NCBI RefSeq assembly: GCF_902498825.1
Contig: NZ_LR701459.1
Location: forward strand, 2,527,890-2,591,889
Direction: 5' to 3'
Source: Rhizobium sp. EC-SD404
GTDB lineage: Bacteria > Pseudomonadota > Alphaproteobacteria > Rhizobiales > Rhizobiaceae
DNA: 64,000 bases
Shown: one piece after another, positions 12,493-22,398 of the stretch
How the letters are laid out: each line of letters begins with the position of its first letter
Position numbering within the stretch: the stretch's first letter is position 1
Position numbers and translations under genes: made by a program
The notes under the pieces: generated by a model
Told to the model about the DNA's origin: nothing
What the model saw: only the letters and a program-made list of their open reading frames with translations
Database searches by the model: none

Positions 12493-13308
12493 TCAGCTTT
12501 TCAGGAACGCGATCAGGTCTTCGGTCAGTTCATCGCCATGGGTGGCGAACAGGCCGTGCGGCGCATCTTCATATTCCTTCAGCTCCGCATTGCGGATGCC
12601 TTTGACGGCCTCGCGGGCCGATGCATCGATCGGCACCGTTTCGTCGGCCGTGCCGTGGATGATCAGCGTCGGCACCTCGAATGCCTGCAGGTCTGGCCGG
12701 AAATCGGTCGTCGCGAATGCTTCCGCGCAGGCAAGCGTCGGGCGAAGTCCGGATTGCATGCACAGACCCCAAGCCCAATGCAGGCGTTCATCGCTGACAT
12801 CGTTTTCCTCGGCACCGAAGAAGTCTTCGAGGAAATCCGCGAAGAACTCCGCACGGTCCGCCTTCATGCCGGCCGTCATTTCGTCGAAGACCGATTGCGG
12901 CACACCGTTCGGATTGTCGTCGGTCTGGAGCATGTAGGGAACCACGGAGGCGATCAGCCCCGCCTGCTTCACGCCCTTGCCGCCATGACGCGACATGTAG
13001 CGGGCCACCTCGCCGCCGCCCATCGAAAAGCCGATGATCGCCGCGTCGTCCGCACCGGTGGCCGCCATGACGTCGGCAAGATCGTCCGAAAGCGTGTCGT
13101 AGTCATAGCCCGTCCAGGGCTGCTCGGAACGCCCGAAGCCGCGGCGGTCGTAGGATATCGCGCGGAACCCCGCCTCAGCGAGCGCGAAAGCCTGATCGTC
13201 CCAGCTGTCAGCCGAGAGCGGCCAGCCATGCATCAGGATGACCGGACGGCCTTCGCCCCAGTCCTTGACGTAGAGTTGCGTATTGTCGCGGGTTTTGATC
13301 ATCGGCAT
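12493..13308 (-). CDS. alpha/beta hydrolase, haloperoxidase-like
   Basis: 271-aa alpha/beta hydrolase of the cofactor-free haloperoxidase/esterase group. The oxyanion-hole motif 'LMHGWPLSADSW', 'YDRRGFGRSEQPW' and the nucleophile elbow 'GFSMGG' (Ser95) are present. The catalytic Asp lies in 'IIHGTADETVPID' and the His in 'APHGLFATHGDEL'. No signal peptide, so probably cytoplasmic. The family covers perhydrolases, arylesterases and lactonases; the physiological substrate cannot be deduced. It converges with the fliO-like gene, 24 bp apart. Confidence 0.9.
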   Translation of the reverse strand: MPMIKTRDNTQLYVKDWGEGRPVILMHGWPLSADSWDDQAFALAEAGFRAISYDRRGFGRSEQPWTGYDYDTLSDDLADVMAATGADDAAIIGFSMGGGEVARYMSRHGGKGVKQAGLIASVVPYMLQTDDNPNGVPQSVFDEMTAGMKADRAEFFADFLEDFFGAEENDVSDERLHWAWGLCMQSGLRPTLACAEAFATTDFRPDLQAFEVPTLIIHGTADETVPIDASAREAVKGIRNAELKEYEDAPHGLFATHGDELTEDLIAFLKS

Positions 13309-13445
13309 AAGCGCCTCCTTTGTTCAGGAGACGAATGCGCAGCTGTGCGTCACAGTTCCACGAACCGTGGAGCACTAAAGTGTGAGAGACGAGTCCAAGT
13401 CTCGCCTCAAAGCCGCAGGCGCAACAAGCGCCGGTCGGCCCCTAC

Positions 13446-13868
13446 CTATTCGTCGCGATAGACCTTCTCGCGCCGCTCGTGGCGCTCCTGGGCCTCGATC
13501 GACAGTGTCGCGATCGGCCGTGCGTCCAGCCGCTTCAAGCTGATCGGCTCGCCAGTCTCTTCACAATATCCGTAGGTGCCTTCGTCGATGCGCTGCATCG
13601 CCGCGTCGATCTTCGAGATCAGCTTGCGCTGGCGATCGCGTGCACGCAGCTCTATCGCCCGATCCGTTTCCGAAGAGGCGCGATCGGCAATGTCGGCGTG
13701 GTTGGCATTTTCCTCGGCAAGATTGTCGAGTGTCTCTCGCGCTTCGCGGAGAATGTCGTTTCGCCAGGCAACGAGTTTGGCCCGAAAATAGGCCCGCTGC
13801 TTGACGTTCATGAATTCCTCGTCCTCGGAGGGAACATAGGAAGAAAGGTCGATCTTCTCACCCACCAC
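13446..13868 (-). CDS. dksA: RNA polymerase-binding factor DksA
   Basis: 140 aa. A long coiled-coil hairpin (~residues 20-95) is followed by the remnant of the zinc-finger region 'GTYGYCEETGEPISLKRLDARP' and a C-terminal helix. DksA inserts into the RNA polymerase secondary channel and, with ppGpp, adjusts transcription in starvation. The finger keeps one cysteine instead of four, so zinc binding is unlikely; this is the usual rhizobial form. GTG start at 13868, with GGGGAG just upstream; the next codon is also GTG. Confidence 0.95.
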   Translation of the reverse strand: MVGEKIDLSSYVPSEDEEFMNVKQRAYFRAKLVAWRNDILREARETLDNLAEENANHADIADRASSETDRAIELRARDRQRKLISKIDAAMQRIDEGTYGYCEETGEPISLKRLDARPIATLSIEAQERHERREKVYRDE

Positions 13869-14119
13869 GAATCTCCCCGAACCGTTGGCTGGGCCGCTGT
13901 ATAGCCACTGCGAAATCTGCTCGCAAGCGCAAAAGATTTGCCGTTTTTCACATTAGCGTGCGATTCGCCTTCACTTAAATGCCTCAATTCACATCGTTAT
14001 TTTCGCTTTCGCTCATAAAGCTCAACGCATTTACCCCGCATCCCGGCCACACGGCGGCCGATCCTCGCTTGCGTCTTTGCCCGAGTTCCCCCTATTTCAG
14101 CAGGATGATCGCGACCCCC

Positions 14120-14623
14120 ATGCTTCGAATTTATCTGCTGCGCCACGCGCGCGCCGTTTGGGCCGAGCCTGGCACGCGGGATTTCGATCGCGCGCTGGAT
14201 GCCCGCGGCCGAGAGGATGCGCGCGCGCTCGGCATCGAAATGGCGGCCAAGGATCTCCGCCCCGACCGCGTCATCTGCTCGTCGGCCAAGCGCTGCCGCG
14301 AGACCTGGGACCTCGTCGCCGAGGCGCTGCCCATCTCCGATGTCACCTTCACCGAGGCGCTCTATGTCGAGGATCAGGCTGCCTATCTCGACATCATCCG
14401 GGATATCGAAGGCACCGGTTCGGTCATGCTCGTGGGCCACAACCCAATGATGGAAGACACGGCCACCGCACTTCTCGAAGATGATGGCCGGAAGGCCAGC
14501 GCCGAACTCCGGCGTGGCTTTCCCACCTGCGGCCTTGCCATCATCGATCTGACCGAAGTGTCACCGGACCTGCCCGCCCGCAAGGCAAGCCTGCATGCCT
14601 TTCTAAAGCCCGTCGAGGCCTGA
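14120..14623 (+). CDS. SixA-like histidine phosphatase
   Basis: 167 aa (172 if the ATG at 14105 is used). The 'LRIYLLRHARAVW' motif carries the RHA-type catalytic His, then 'ICSSAKRCRETWD', 'VMLVGHNPMMEDTA' (second His) and a C-terminal strand 'CGLAIIDL'. This is the minimal histidine-phosphatase fold of SixA, which in E. coli removes phosphate from phosphohistidine proteins. Whether it acts on an Hpt protein such as the one at 22915-23280 is open. The ribosome-binding site (AGGA) is far from the 14120 start and too close to 14105, so the start is uncertain. Confidence 0.85.
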   Translation: MLRIYLLRHARAVWAEPGTRDFDRALDARGREDARALGIEMAAKDLRPDRVICSSAKRCRETWDLVAEALPISDVTFTEALYVEDQAAYLDIIRDIEGTGSVMLVGHNPMMEDTATALLEDDGRKASAELRRGFPTCGLAIIDLTEVSPDLPARKASLHAFLKPVEA

Positions 14624-14713
14624 CATCAGTCGATCGCCACAACGCTGCCTTTTATCGACGGGTCGCCACGCCTATATCGCGCAGGTTCCTATGTGATGTG
14701 AGAGGCCTTGCCT

Positions 14714-16192
14714 GTGGCGCGTTCGCTGACGACTTTTTCCGATGAGGCGCGCATTGCCTTCGACAACATCGCCGACCGTGCCGCAGGCCTGATCCATCCG
14801 TCGATCCGTTTCGGCGTCACGGGCCTTTCGCGGGCCGGCAAGACGGTGTTCATCACCGCACTGGTTCACAATCTCCTGCATGGCGGTCGCCTGCCGCTCT
14901 TCAACGCCCACCACACCGGCCGCATCGCGCGCACCTATCTCGAGCCGCAGCCCGACGACGACGTGCCGCGCTTCCAGTACGAGGATCACGTCCGCGCGCT
15001 CATCGAGGACCGGCTCTGGCCGGATTCGACGCGCGCCATCTCCCAGCTTCGCCTGACGGTCGAATACGAGTCCGCAAGCGGCTGGAATCGCATGCTGTCT
15101 GCCGGAAAGCTGTCGATCGACATCGTCGACTATCCCGGCGAATGGCTGCTCGATCTGCCTTTGCTGGCCCAGGACTTCCGCGAATTCAGCGCCAATGCCG
15201 TCGAGCTCGCCCGCTCGCGCGCCCGCGCCGACCTCGCCGAACAATGGCTTGCCCGCGCCACGGCCATCGACCCGAAAGCGACCGCCGACGAAACCACCGC
15301 CCGCGAGCTTGCGCAGCTCTTCGCCACTTACCTGAAGGCCTGCAAGTCCGACGCCCGAGCGCTGTCCACCCTGCCGCCCGGCCGTTTCATCATGCCGGGC
15401 GACCTCGAAGGTTCGCCGGCGCTCACCTTCTCGCCCTTGCCAGATCTGCCACCCACCGGCAGCGCGCCGAAAGGCTCGGTCTGGGCAATGATGGAGCGCC
15501 GCTTCGAGAGCTACAAGCAGGTCGTGGTGAAGCCGTTCTTCCGCGAGCACTTCGCCCGCCTCGACAAGCAGATCGTGCTCGTCGACGCATTGCAGGCGAT
15601 GAATGCCGGCCCTGACGCGGTGCGCGATCTCGAACGCGCGCTCGGCGATATCCTGTCGTGCTTCCGGACCGGTCGCAATTCGCTGCTGACCTCTCTCTTC
15701 ACGCGCCGCATCGGCCGCGTGCTGATCGGCGCGACCAAGGCAGACCATCTCCACCACGAAAGCCACGACCGGCTGGAGGCCGTCGTCCGCCGGCTCGTCG
15801 ATCGCGCCGCCGAGCGGATCCACTATTCCGGTGCCGGAATCGACGTAATGGCGCTCGCCGCCGTTCGCGCAACCCGAGAAGCCAGCATCGACGAGGGCGG
15901 CGAAACGCTGCCCGTCATCGTCGGAACGCCGATCCGGGGCGAAAAGATCGCCGGCCAGACCTTCGACGGCGAAACGAAAACCGCTGTGTTTCCGGGGGAC
16001 TTGCCGGAGAAACCGGATTCGATCTTTGAAGCGCTTGACCAAAAACCGCATGGCGAGCCGGTGACCGACATCAATTTCGTCCGCTTCCGCCCGCCGCAGC
16101 TGGAAAGAACCGCGGAAGGCATCACCTTGTCCCTGCCCCACATCCGGCTCGACCGTGCCCTTGAGTTCCTGTTCGGGGATGACCTCGCATGA
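14714..16192 (+). CDS. YcjX-family GTPase-like protein
   Basis: 492 aa. A P-loop 'GVTGLSRAGKTVFITAL' near residue 35, a switch-like 'SIDIVDYPGEWLLDLPLL' and the later 'VLIGATKADHL' (NKxD-like) define the YcjX/DUF463 family of predicted nucleotide-binding proteins linked to phage-shock and stress operons in other proteobacteria. The start is probably the GTG at 14714 after GAGAGG; a TTG at 14708 is in frame. Its stop overlaps the start of the next gene by 4 bp (ATGA), so the two are translationally coupled. Confidence 0.9.
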   Translation: MARSLTTFSDEARIAFDNIADRAAGLIHPSIRFGVTGLSRAGKTVFITALVHNLLHGGRLPLFNAHHTGRIARTYLEPQPDDDVPRFQYEDHVRALIEDRLWPDSTRAISQLRLTVEYESASGWNRMLSAGKLSIDIVDYPGEWLLDLPLLAQDFREFSANAVELARSRARADLAEQWLARATAIDPKATADETTARELAQLFATYLKACKSDARALSTLPPGRFIMPGDLEGSPALTFSPLPDLPPTGSAPKGSVWAMMERRFESYKQVVVKPFFREHFARLDKQIVLVDALQAMNAGPDAVRDLERALGDILSCFRTGRNSLLTSLFTRRIGRVLIGATKADHLHHESHDRLEAVVRRLVDRAAERIHYSGAGIDVMALAAVRATREASIDEGGETLPVIVGTPIRGEKIAGQTFDGETKTAVFPGDLPEKPDSIFEALDQKPHGEPVTDINFVRFRPPQLERTAEGITLSLPHIRLDRALEFLFGDDLA

Positions 16193-17331
16193 GCGACGAC
16201 GACCGCCGCATGCCACCGCGCCGCCCCGCGGTCTTCACCGTCGGCAACGAACCCGCTGCCGCGCCACCCAAGGCTGAAATCCGCGCCAAGCCGGCGCCGG
16301 AGCGTCCCCGCGCGCCCGTTGCGCGCCCCGCCGAGAAGATCGTGATCGACGAAATCGATCCGTTCATCGCACCGGACCCTATCGATCCGGAAAGCATTGC
16401 CGAGGCCAACGCGCTCACGCCGCCTCCGGCTATTTCCCGCAAACCCGGCTTCTCGTTCGGCAAGCTCGCGGCGGGAGCCTTCGGTATCCTCATCTCGCTG
16501 GCCGTCGGCATCTGGACAGACAGCCTCATCCGCGATCTCTTCGCCCGTTCCGACTGGCTCGGCTGGGCGGCGATGGGAACGGTTGCTGTCTTCGTCTTCG
16601 CCATGCTGGTCGTCGTCGGCCGCGAAGTTCTGGCCCTCATGCGTCTGTCCGCCGTTCAATCTCTCAAGCAGTCGGCAGTCGAAGCGCTGACCGAACGAAA
16701 GCCCGCCAAGGCCCGCTCCGTCGTCACGCAACTGGTCACCCTCACAGTCGACAAGCCCGAGACGGCACGCGGCCGTGCCGCCATCGCCGATATGGAAGGC
16801 GAGATCGTCGATGGTCCGCAGCTTCTCGCTTTTGCGGAAGCCGAGCTCCTGGCGCCGCTCGACGTCCAGGCCCGCCGCCTCATCCTCAATGCCTCCAAGC
16901 GCGTCTCCATCGTCACGGCCGTTTCGCCGCGCGCCATCGTCGACCTCGCCTATGTGCTCTATGAAAGCTCCCGCCTCGTGCGGGCCATGGCGACGCTCTA
17001 TGGCGGCCGCCCCGGCGCGCTCGGCCTGATGCGGCTCTTCCGTGATGTGATCGCCCATCTCGCGGTCACGAGCTCGATCGCGGTCGGCGACAGCCTCGTG
17101 CAGCAGCTCGTGGGCCACGGCGTCGCCTCGCGGCTCTCCAGCCGGCTCGGCGAAGGCGTGATCAACGGACTGATGACGGCCCGCATCGGAATTGCCGCCA
17201 TGGATCTCTGCCGCCCGCTGCCGTTTCGGGCGGTCAAGCGGCCCGGCATCGGCGATTTCGTGCAGGACCTGACCCGCATCGCATCCCGCGAAGAATCGCG
17301 CGTCGCCAGTGCCGCGGAAACCACCCGTTAA
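16189..17331 (+). CDS. TIGR01620/YcjF-family membrane protein
   Basis: 380 aa. A Pro/Ala-rich N-terminal cytoplasmic region is followed by two transmembrane helices (~residues 85-110 and 118-143), a helical domain ('LLAFAEAELLAPLDVQARRLI', 'AIVDLAYVLYESSRLVRAMATLYGGRPG') and a C-terminal amphipathic part. This is the YcjF partner that follows YcjX across proteobacteria. The conserved pair and 4-bp overlap suggest a membrane complex in envelope stress; its biochemical role is unknown. Confidence 0.9.
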   Translation: MSDDDRRMPPRRPAVFTVGNEPAAAPPKAEIRAKPAPERPRAPVARPAEKIVIDEIDPFIAPDPIDPESIAEANALTPPPAISRKPGFSFGKLAAGAFGILISLAVGIWTDSLIRDLFARSDWLGWAAMGTVAVFVFAMLVVVGREVLALMRLSAVQSLKQSAVEALTERKPAKARSVVTQLVTLTVDKPETARGRAAIADMEGEIVDGPQLLAFAEAELLAPLDVQARRLILNASKRVSIVTAVSPRAIVDLAYVLYESSRLVRAMATLYGGRPGALGLMRLFRDVIAHLAVTSSIAVGDSLVQQLVGHGVASRLSSRLGEGVINGLMTARIGIAAMDLCRPLPFRAVKRPGIGDFVQDLTRIASREESRVASAAETTR

Positions 17332-17388
17332 CCATTCTCGGCGATCTTCAACGCAAGCTGATTTCGCGTCACGAGTAAGGGTCGTCCC

Positions 17389-17916
17389 ATGGGCATGAAG
17401 CACCGTATCGCAGCCGCCATCGTCTCGGCTGCAGCATTTGTCGCTCCCGCCCAGGCGGCCGATCAGGCGTTCTTTAGCAATGTCGCCGGCGTGTGGAACG
17501 GTCCCGGCGAGATCGTTGCCGGCAAGTACCAGGGCACCAAGTTCAACTGCAGCCTGATGGGCAATCCCGTCGCCGATGCCGAAGCCGGCATCGCGCTCGA
17601 TGGATCATGCCGCGTCGGTGTGTTCAGCCAGAAAATGTCGGCCGTGATCCGCAAGGTTTCAGGCGACTATGAAGGCAGCTTCCTCGATGGCGCAGCAGGC
17701 GAAGGCCTCGACATCACGGCAGGTCGCATCGATGGCGACCGCGTGCTCATGGCGATCGAGCGCAAGCAGCTCGAAGGCGCGATGGTCGCCCGCATGATGG
17801 ATGCGAACACCATGAACGTCACCGTCTCCGTCAAGGTCGGCGACAGCATGGTCCCCGTCATCGGCATGACGCTCGCACGCGACCTCGACAACATGGCCGT
17901 CGGATCCGTTCAGTAG
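17389..17916 (+). CDS. secreted protein of unknown function
   Basis: 175 aa with a signal peptide cut after 'APAQAA' (residue ~24). The mature protein looks like an all-beta fold: 'VAGVWNGPGEIVAGKYQGTKF' opens it, followed by paired strands and two cysteines likely to form a disulfide ('FNCSL', 'GSCRV'). The N-terminal motif recalls lipocalin-like periplasmic proteins, but no catalytic residues can be named. The ATG at 17389 follows AAGGGTCGTCCC. A RIME-like element begins 4 bp after the stop codon. Confidence 0.7.
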   Translation: MGMKHRIAAAIVSAAAFVAPAQAADQAFFSNVAGVWNGPGEIVAGKYQGTKFNCSLMGNPVADAEAGIALDGSCRVGVFSQKMSAVIRKVSGDYEGSFLDGAAGEGLDITAGRIDGDRVLMAIERKQLEGAMVARMMDANTMNVTVSVKVGDSMVPVIGMTLARDLDNMAVGSVQ

Positions 17917-17920
17917 GGTC

Positions 17921-18022
17921 AGAGCGTTTCCAGGTGAAGTGGATACCGGTTCACCGTCCGGAAGCGCAACAAATCAAGAACCTGGAGTAGTTGAGCGATT
18001 CGAAGAAGAGCGAAACTGCTCT
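17921..18022. repeat. RIME-like palindromic element, copy A
   Basis: Complete copy. The 44-bp core (17924-17967) is a nested palindrome, GCGTTTCC...GGAAGCGC outside and GGTGAA...TTCACC inside. A second half ends in GAAACTGCTCT, the inverted complement of the AGAGCGTTTC start. It fills the gap between two convergent genes, and its last 2 bp overlap the folK stop codon. Confidence 0.75.
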
Positions 18023-18545
18023 AGCTCCGCCACCAATCGGGCTCGCCGATCCGCTCGATCCCCGTCGCATCGATCGCCGCTGCCCAATCCTCGATCGTCT
18101 TGCCGTCGACCACGATATGCGGCGCGATTTCGCCGAGCGGAAGTAGCACGAAACCGCGATCCGTCATCCTTGGATGCGGGACGACCAGTGCGTCGGTCCG
18201 GATGGTCTGGTCGCCATAGGTCAGAACGTCGATGTCGATCGGCCGCGGCCCCCACCGCGTCGCGCCGGACCGGTCGCGCTTCAGCGCCTTTTCGACATCG
18301 AGACACGCAGCGAGCAGTTCGTCTGCCGGCAACTGCGTCTTCACGAGAGCGGCGCAATTCAGAAAATCCGGCTGGTCCGTCAGCCCCCAGGGCGGGGTTC
18401 GGTAGAGCGAGGAGACCGCGGCCACATCCGTGTCGTTCCGCGCGTCGAGCATGGCGAGAACCGCCCGCATCGCCGCAGCAACATCGCCGATATTGCCGCC
18501 GAGACCGAGCGCCGCCGTAACCGGCCCCTCAAGCACGCGCGACAT
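18021..18545 (-). CDS. folK: HPPK, folate biosynthesis
   Basis: 2-amino-4-hydroxy-6-hydroxymethyldihydropteridine diphosphokinase, 174 aa. It transfers pyrophosphate from ATP to 6-hydroxymethyl-dihydropterin. Signature blocks are 'LGLGGNIGD', 'SSLYRTPPWG', 'DRSGATRWGPRPIDIDVLTYG' (metal-binding Asp pair) and 'VPHPRMTDRGFVLLPL'. It overlaps folB by 17 bp and is the last gene of folP-folB-folK. The TAG stop lies in the edge of a RIME-like element. Confidence 0.97.
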   Translation of the reverse strand: MSRVLEGPVTAALGLGGNIGDVAAAMRAVLAMLDARNDTDVAAVSSLYRTPPWGLTDQPDFLNCAALVKTQLPADELLAACLDVEKALKRDRSGATRWGPRPIDIDVLTYGDQTIRTDALVVPHPRMTDRGFVLLPLGEIAPHIVVDGKTIEDWAAAIDATGIERIGEPDWWRS

Positions 18546-18897
18546 GCTCGACCGTCACCTCGACATGATCCAGCACGCCGGGCACCGGCGCGTTCGGCTT
18601 GCGAACCGTGATCCGCGCAACCGTGATCTGCTCGAACCGCTCGCACAGCGCCCGCGCGACATCCATCGCCAGCGCCTCGATCAGGAAACGCCGCTTGCCG
18701 GTGATGATCGCTTCGATGACCTGGAATGCGACGCCGTAATCCACCGTGTCGGCAATGGCGTCGTCGCTCAGAGCGCTTGGCGAATCGACGATCAGTTCGG
18801 CATCCACGAAGAAGCGCTGTCCGAGAAACTCTTCTGCATCGTGCACGCCGTGGCGCGCGAAAAAGGCGCAGTTCTTCAGGTGAATTCGGTAGGTCAT
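18529..18897 (-). CDS. folB: dihydroneopterin aldolase
   Basis: 122 aa; converts dihydroneopterin to 6-hydroxymethyl-dihydropterin and glycolaldehyde. Family features are 'LKNCAFFARHGVHDAEEFLGQRFFVD' (active-site region with the conserved Glu), 'DTVDYGVAFQVI', 'FLIEALAMDVARAL' and 'VRKPNAPVPG'. The start at 18897 ('MTYRIHL') is set by the 4-bp overlap with the folP stop codon and a GGAAG element. Middle gene of the folate operon. Confidence 0.96.
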   Translation of the reverse strand: MTYRIHLKNCAFFARHGVHDAEEFLGQRFFVDAELIVDSPSALSDDAIADTVDYGVAFQVIEAIITGKRRFLIEALAMDVARALCERFEQITVARITVRKPNAPVPGVLDHVEVTVEHVARA

Positions 18898-19787
18898 GAA
18901 ACGTCGCTTCCGGTTTCCTGAGCCAGCCTGTCGCACATCGCTTCGGTGACCGAAAGAGCATCCCGACTTTTCGCGACGTCGTGGACGCGGAAGATGCGTG
19001 CGCCGGCCGCCCGCAGCAGCGCCGTAGTCGCCGCCGTCGCCACGTCCCGCTCGCCGGCTTCCCTGCCCGTCGCAGCACCGAGAAAGCGCTTGCGTGATGT
19101 CCCGACGAGAAACGGACGCCCGAACGCATGCAGCGCGCCAAACCGCGCCATCAGCGCAAAATTGTCGTCATTGTCCTTGGCAAAGCCGAAGCCCGGGTCG
19201 AGCACGATCTGACGCGCGTCGACACCCGCCGCCTCGGCCAATTCGAGCGAGCGACCGAGAAAGACCATCTGGTCCTCGATCACGTCCGGCAGCTTTTCAC
19301 GCCCACGCCCCGTGTGCATGACGACGAGTCCCGCGCCGGTCTCGCGCGCCAGCTCCGCCATCCCCGGTTCGCCCTGCAGCCCGGAAATGTCGTTGATGAT
19401 GTGCGCCCCGGCTTCAAGCGCCAGCCGTGCGGTCTCCACCCGGTAGCTGTCGACGGAGATCAGCATCGCCTCATTGTCGGCGAACCGCTCCGCAAGCGCG
19501 GTGATCACCGGCAACACGCGGGCCTGCTCGGTCTCAGCATCGACGGGTTCGGCGCCGGGGCGGGTGGATTCCCCGCCGACATCGATGATCGTCGCGCCCG
19601 CATCCGCCATCGCCTGCGCTTCGGCAAGTGCAGCGGCGACGTCGGAAAATCGGCCGCCGTCGGAAAAGGAGTCCGACGTCACGTTGAGCACGCCCATCAG
19701 CACGCCGCGCCGGCTGAGATCGATCTCACGGCCATGACCGACGCGCCAGGTCCAGCGATCGGGGCGTTCAGCGGGCTGGTCTTGCAT
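18894..19787 (-). CDS. folP: dihydropteroate synthase
   Basis: 297 aa; joins 6-hydroxymethyl-dihydropterin pyrophosphate with p-aminobenzoate, the sulfonamide target. A TIM-barrel with 'GVLNVTSDSFSDGG', 'GATIIDVGGESTRPGAEPVD', 'INDISG', 'VVMHTGRG' (usually MHxxG), 'DPGFGFAKDNDDN' and 'GTSRKRFLGA', all recognisable family blocks. First gene of a tight folP-folB-folK operon with overlapping ends. Confidence 0.97.
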   Translation of the reverse strand: MQDQPAERPDRWTWRVGHGREIDLSRRGVLMGVLNVTSDSFSDGGRFSDVAAALAEAQAMADAGATIIDVGGESTRPGAEPVDAETEQARVLPVITALAERFADNEAMLISVDSYRVETARLALEAGAHIINDISGLQGEPGMAELARETGAGLVVMHTGRGREKLPDVIEDQMVFLGRSLELAEAAGVDARQIVLDPGFGFAKDNDDNFALMARFGALHAFGRPFLVGTSRKRFLGAATGREAGERDVATAATTALLRAAGARIFRVHDVAKSRDALSVTEAMCDRLAQETGSDVS

Positions 19788-19914
19788 AGATGCATCTCTC
19801 CGGCAAATTCAAGCGGTTGTGACCGTGTGCCTGTTGCATCGCCCGGACGCATGACGCAAGCTGTTTGGATGCGCTTGTCGGACCGGGGCTCGTCCCTCGC
19901 CTCAGGCTGATGGA

Positions 19915-20625
19915 ATGATCTGGATCAGCACGCCGTCCGCTAGAAACGGCAAGATGATCCCGCGCAATCGAGGCTGGCAATTCTTGTATCATCGTTTTGC
20001 ACGTTCCGCGGCAATCGCGGGTATTGTCGTCGTTGCTGCCGTGTCGGCGCCATTTCTCATGGGCCCCGCCGAGGCCGAGACCGTGATTACGAAGTCGTTC
20101 TCCTATTTCCCCGTTCGCGGTCGCACCGCGGCTGATCTCGACGAAGCGCTGTCGCAAAGCGGCCCACTGCTACAGGGAACCGGCATCCGCCATCCCGGCG
20201 CGACCGAAATGCGCTTCGGAGGGACTGTGACCTATGCCGATCAGGGCACGCGCTGCACTGTCGATTCCGCCCGCATCACGCTCGATACCAAGATCATCCT
20301 GCCGCGCTGGACCCAGCGCCGCCGCGCCGAAGCAGACCTCGCGCTCATCTGGGATACGCTTTCCGGCGACATCAAGCGCCACGAAGAGCGCCATGCCGAG
20401 ATCGCGCGGCAATACGCCCGCAGGCTGGAAGGCGAGGTGAAGGACCTGCGCGCGCAGCCGAACTGCGAAGCCATGGAAACCGAAGTCGCTCGCATCACCG
20501 AAAGCGTGCTTGCCGAGCATGATGCCGATCAAGCCCGCTTCGACCGCATCGAGGCGATCAACTTCGAGCGCCGCATGGTGCGCCTCCTGCAATACCGGCT
20601 CGAGCAGATCAAGGCGCAGGAATAG
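19915..20625 (+). CDS. DUF922 secreted protease-like protein
   Basis: 236 aa. A signal-anchor or signal peptide ('AIAGIVVVAAVSAPFLMGPAEAE', ~residues 33-55) is followed by a DUF922 domain: 'KSFSYFPVRGRTAADLDEAL', 'ARITLDTKIILPRW' and the motif 'HEERH' (HExxH-like), a probable zinc site. The C-terminus is a charged helix. Members are predicted periplasmic metallopeptidases without a known substrate. Two ATG starts (19915 and 19954) are possible, neither with a strong ribosome-binding site. It is divergent from folP. Confidence 0.8.
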   Translation: MIWISTPSARNGKMIPRNRGWQFLYHRFARSAAIAGIVVVAAVSAPFLMGPAEAETVITKSFSYFPVRGRTAADLDEALSQSGPLLQGTGIRHPGATEMRFGGTVTYADQGTRCTVDSARITLDTKIILPRWTQRRRAEADLALIWDTLSGDIKRHEERHAEIARQYARRLEGEVKDLRAQPNCEAMETEVARITESVLAEHDADQARFDRIEAINFERRMVRLLQYRLEQIKAQE

Positions 20626-20860
20626 CGCCTCCAGCACTTCCCATCATCTGACAAAGTGGAATCGGCAAGTGTCGCAAAAGACGCACACTGTGCGTGTTGT
20701 CGCGATCAGAGCGGTGTCGCAGCGTCTGAGAATTCGATTGAAGAAATTCTTTGAAAGCGTTGATCATCCGCAGGTAATTCAGATGATCTTGTGACCGGTG
20801 TTGCAATTTTTCCCCAGAATTCGCTGAAATTCACACATACGAATTCTTGCAGTGGCGACT
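20626..20860. other. AT-richer intergenic stretch
   Basis: About 235 bp with no protein-coding signal. It is visibly less GC-rich than its surroundings and holds two GAATTC-containing segments. It probably carries promoter sequence for the small RNA candidate downstream. Confidence 0.5.
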
Positions 20861-20879
20861 CAGTCGCGTATCGCTTACC

Positions 20880-21044
20880 ATCTCATTACTGGTTCCGATA
20901 GCACGACATGTACTTTCCGGTTTGAAGTCCTTCTGTGGCCTCCCTGGCGCATTCGGTTTGACGGGCGTTCCTTCCACCCGGTTTACGATGCGCACAACTG
21001 CACCCCGCTGCGGCACGCACATGCATGGCAGCGGGGTCTTTTTT
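20880..21044 (+). ncRNA. small RNA candidate with strong terminator
   Basis: No gene on either strand explains this stretch, yet it ends in an excellent rho-independent terminator on the plus strand (21003-21044). Upstream, CTTGCA at 20846 and TATCGC 17 bp later resemble a rhizobial sigma-70 promoter (CTTGAC...CTATAT), which would give a transcript of about 160 nt. The body holds GC blocks such as TCCGGTTTGAAG that could form internal stems. The 5' end is inferred; the terminator is seen. I do not recognise a named RNA family. Confidence 0.45.
21003..21044 (+). terminator. rho-independent terminator of orphan transcript
   Basis: Perfect 9-bp stem CCCCGCTGC / GCAGCGGGG with a ~17-nt loop followed by TCTTTTTT. 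It is polar: the minus strand has no T-tract. No plus-strand gene lies between it and the DUF922 gene about 380 bp upstream. Confidence 0.8.
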
Positions 21045-21054
21045 GTGCGCGAAT

Positions 21055-21120
21055 AGAGCGTTTTCACGTAAAGTGGTCACCGGTCCACCGTCCGGAAACG
21101 CGACAAACCACTTAACTGAG
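21055..21120. repeat. RIME-like palindromic element, copy B
   Basis: The core at 21058-21101 matches the other copies (GCGTTTTC...GGAAACGC, 44 bp). The inner stem has drifted and the second half is degenerate. It lies between the small RNA terminator and the reductase gene. Confidence 0.6.
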
Positions 21121-21141
21121 AGCGACTGAGCGTGCTCGGCG

Positions 21142-22203
<1,062 letters not shown>

Positions 22204-22398
22204 TCAATGCCGCCGCTCCGCGCCGATTGTTGCTGGTTTTGGGTTGCGCCCACGGGCGAGCGCTGCCTTTCCAAGGGAATTATGGCTGTCGTTTATCCGC
22301 ATCGCCGGCCCGGATCAAAGGTGATCCGTCCTAGTCTTCGGCCCAAAAGCGGAAAATCTGTGCGCAGGCTTCAGCGTTGAGCCTGCCTTCAGATCCGG

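Noticed and set aside
20831..21067. Small frames on both strands over the small RNA candidate
   Set aside because: They cross the terminator hairpin and have no initiation signals or protein-like composition.
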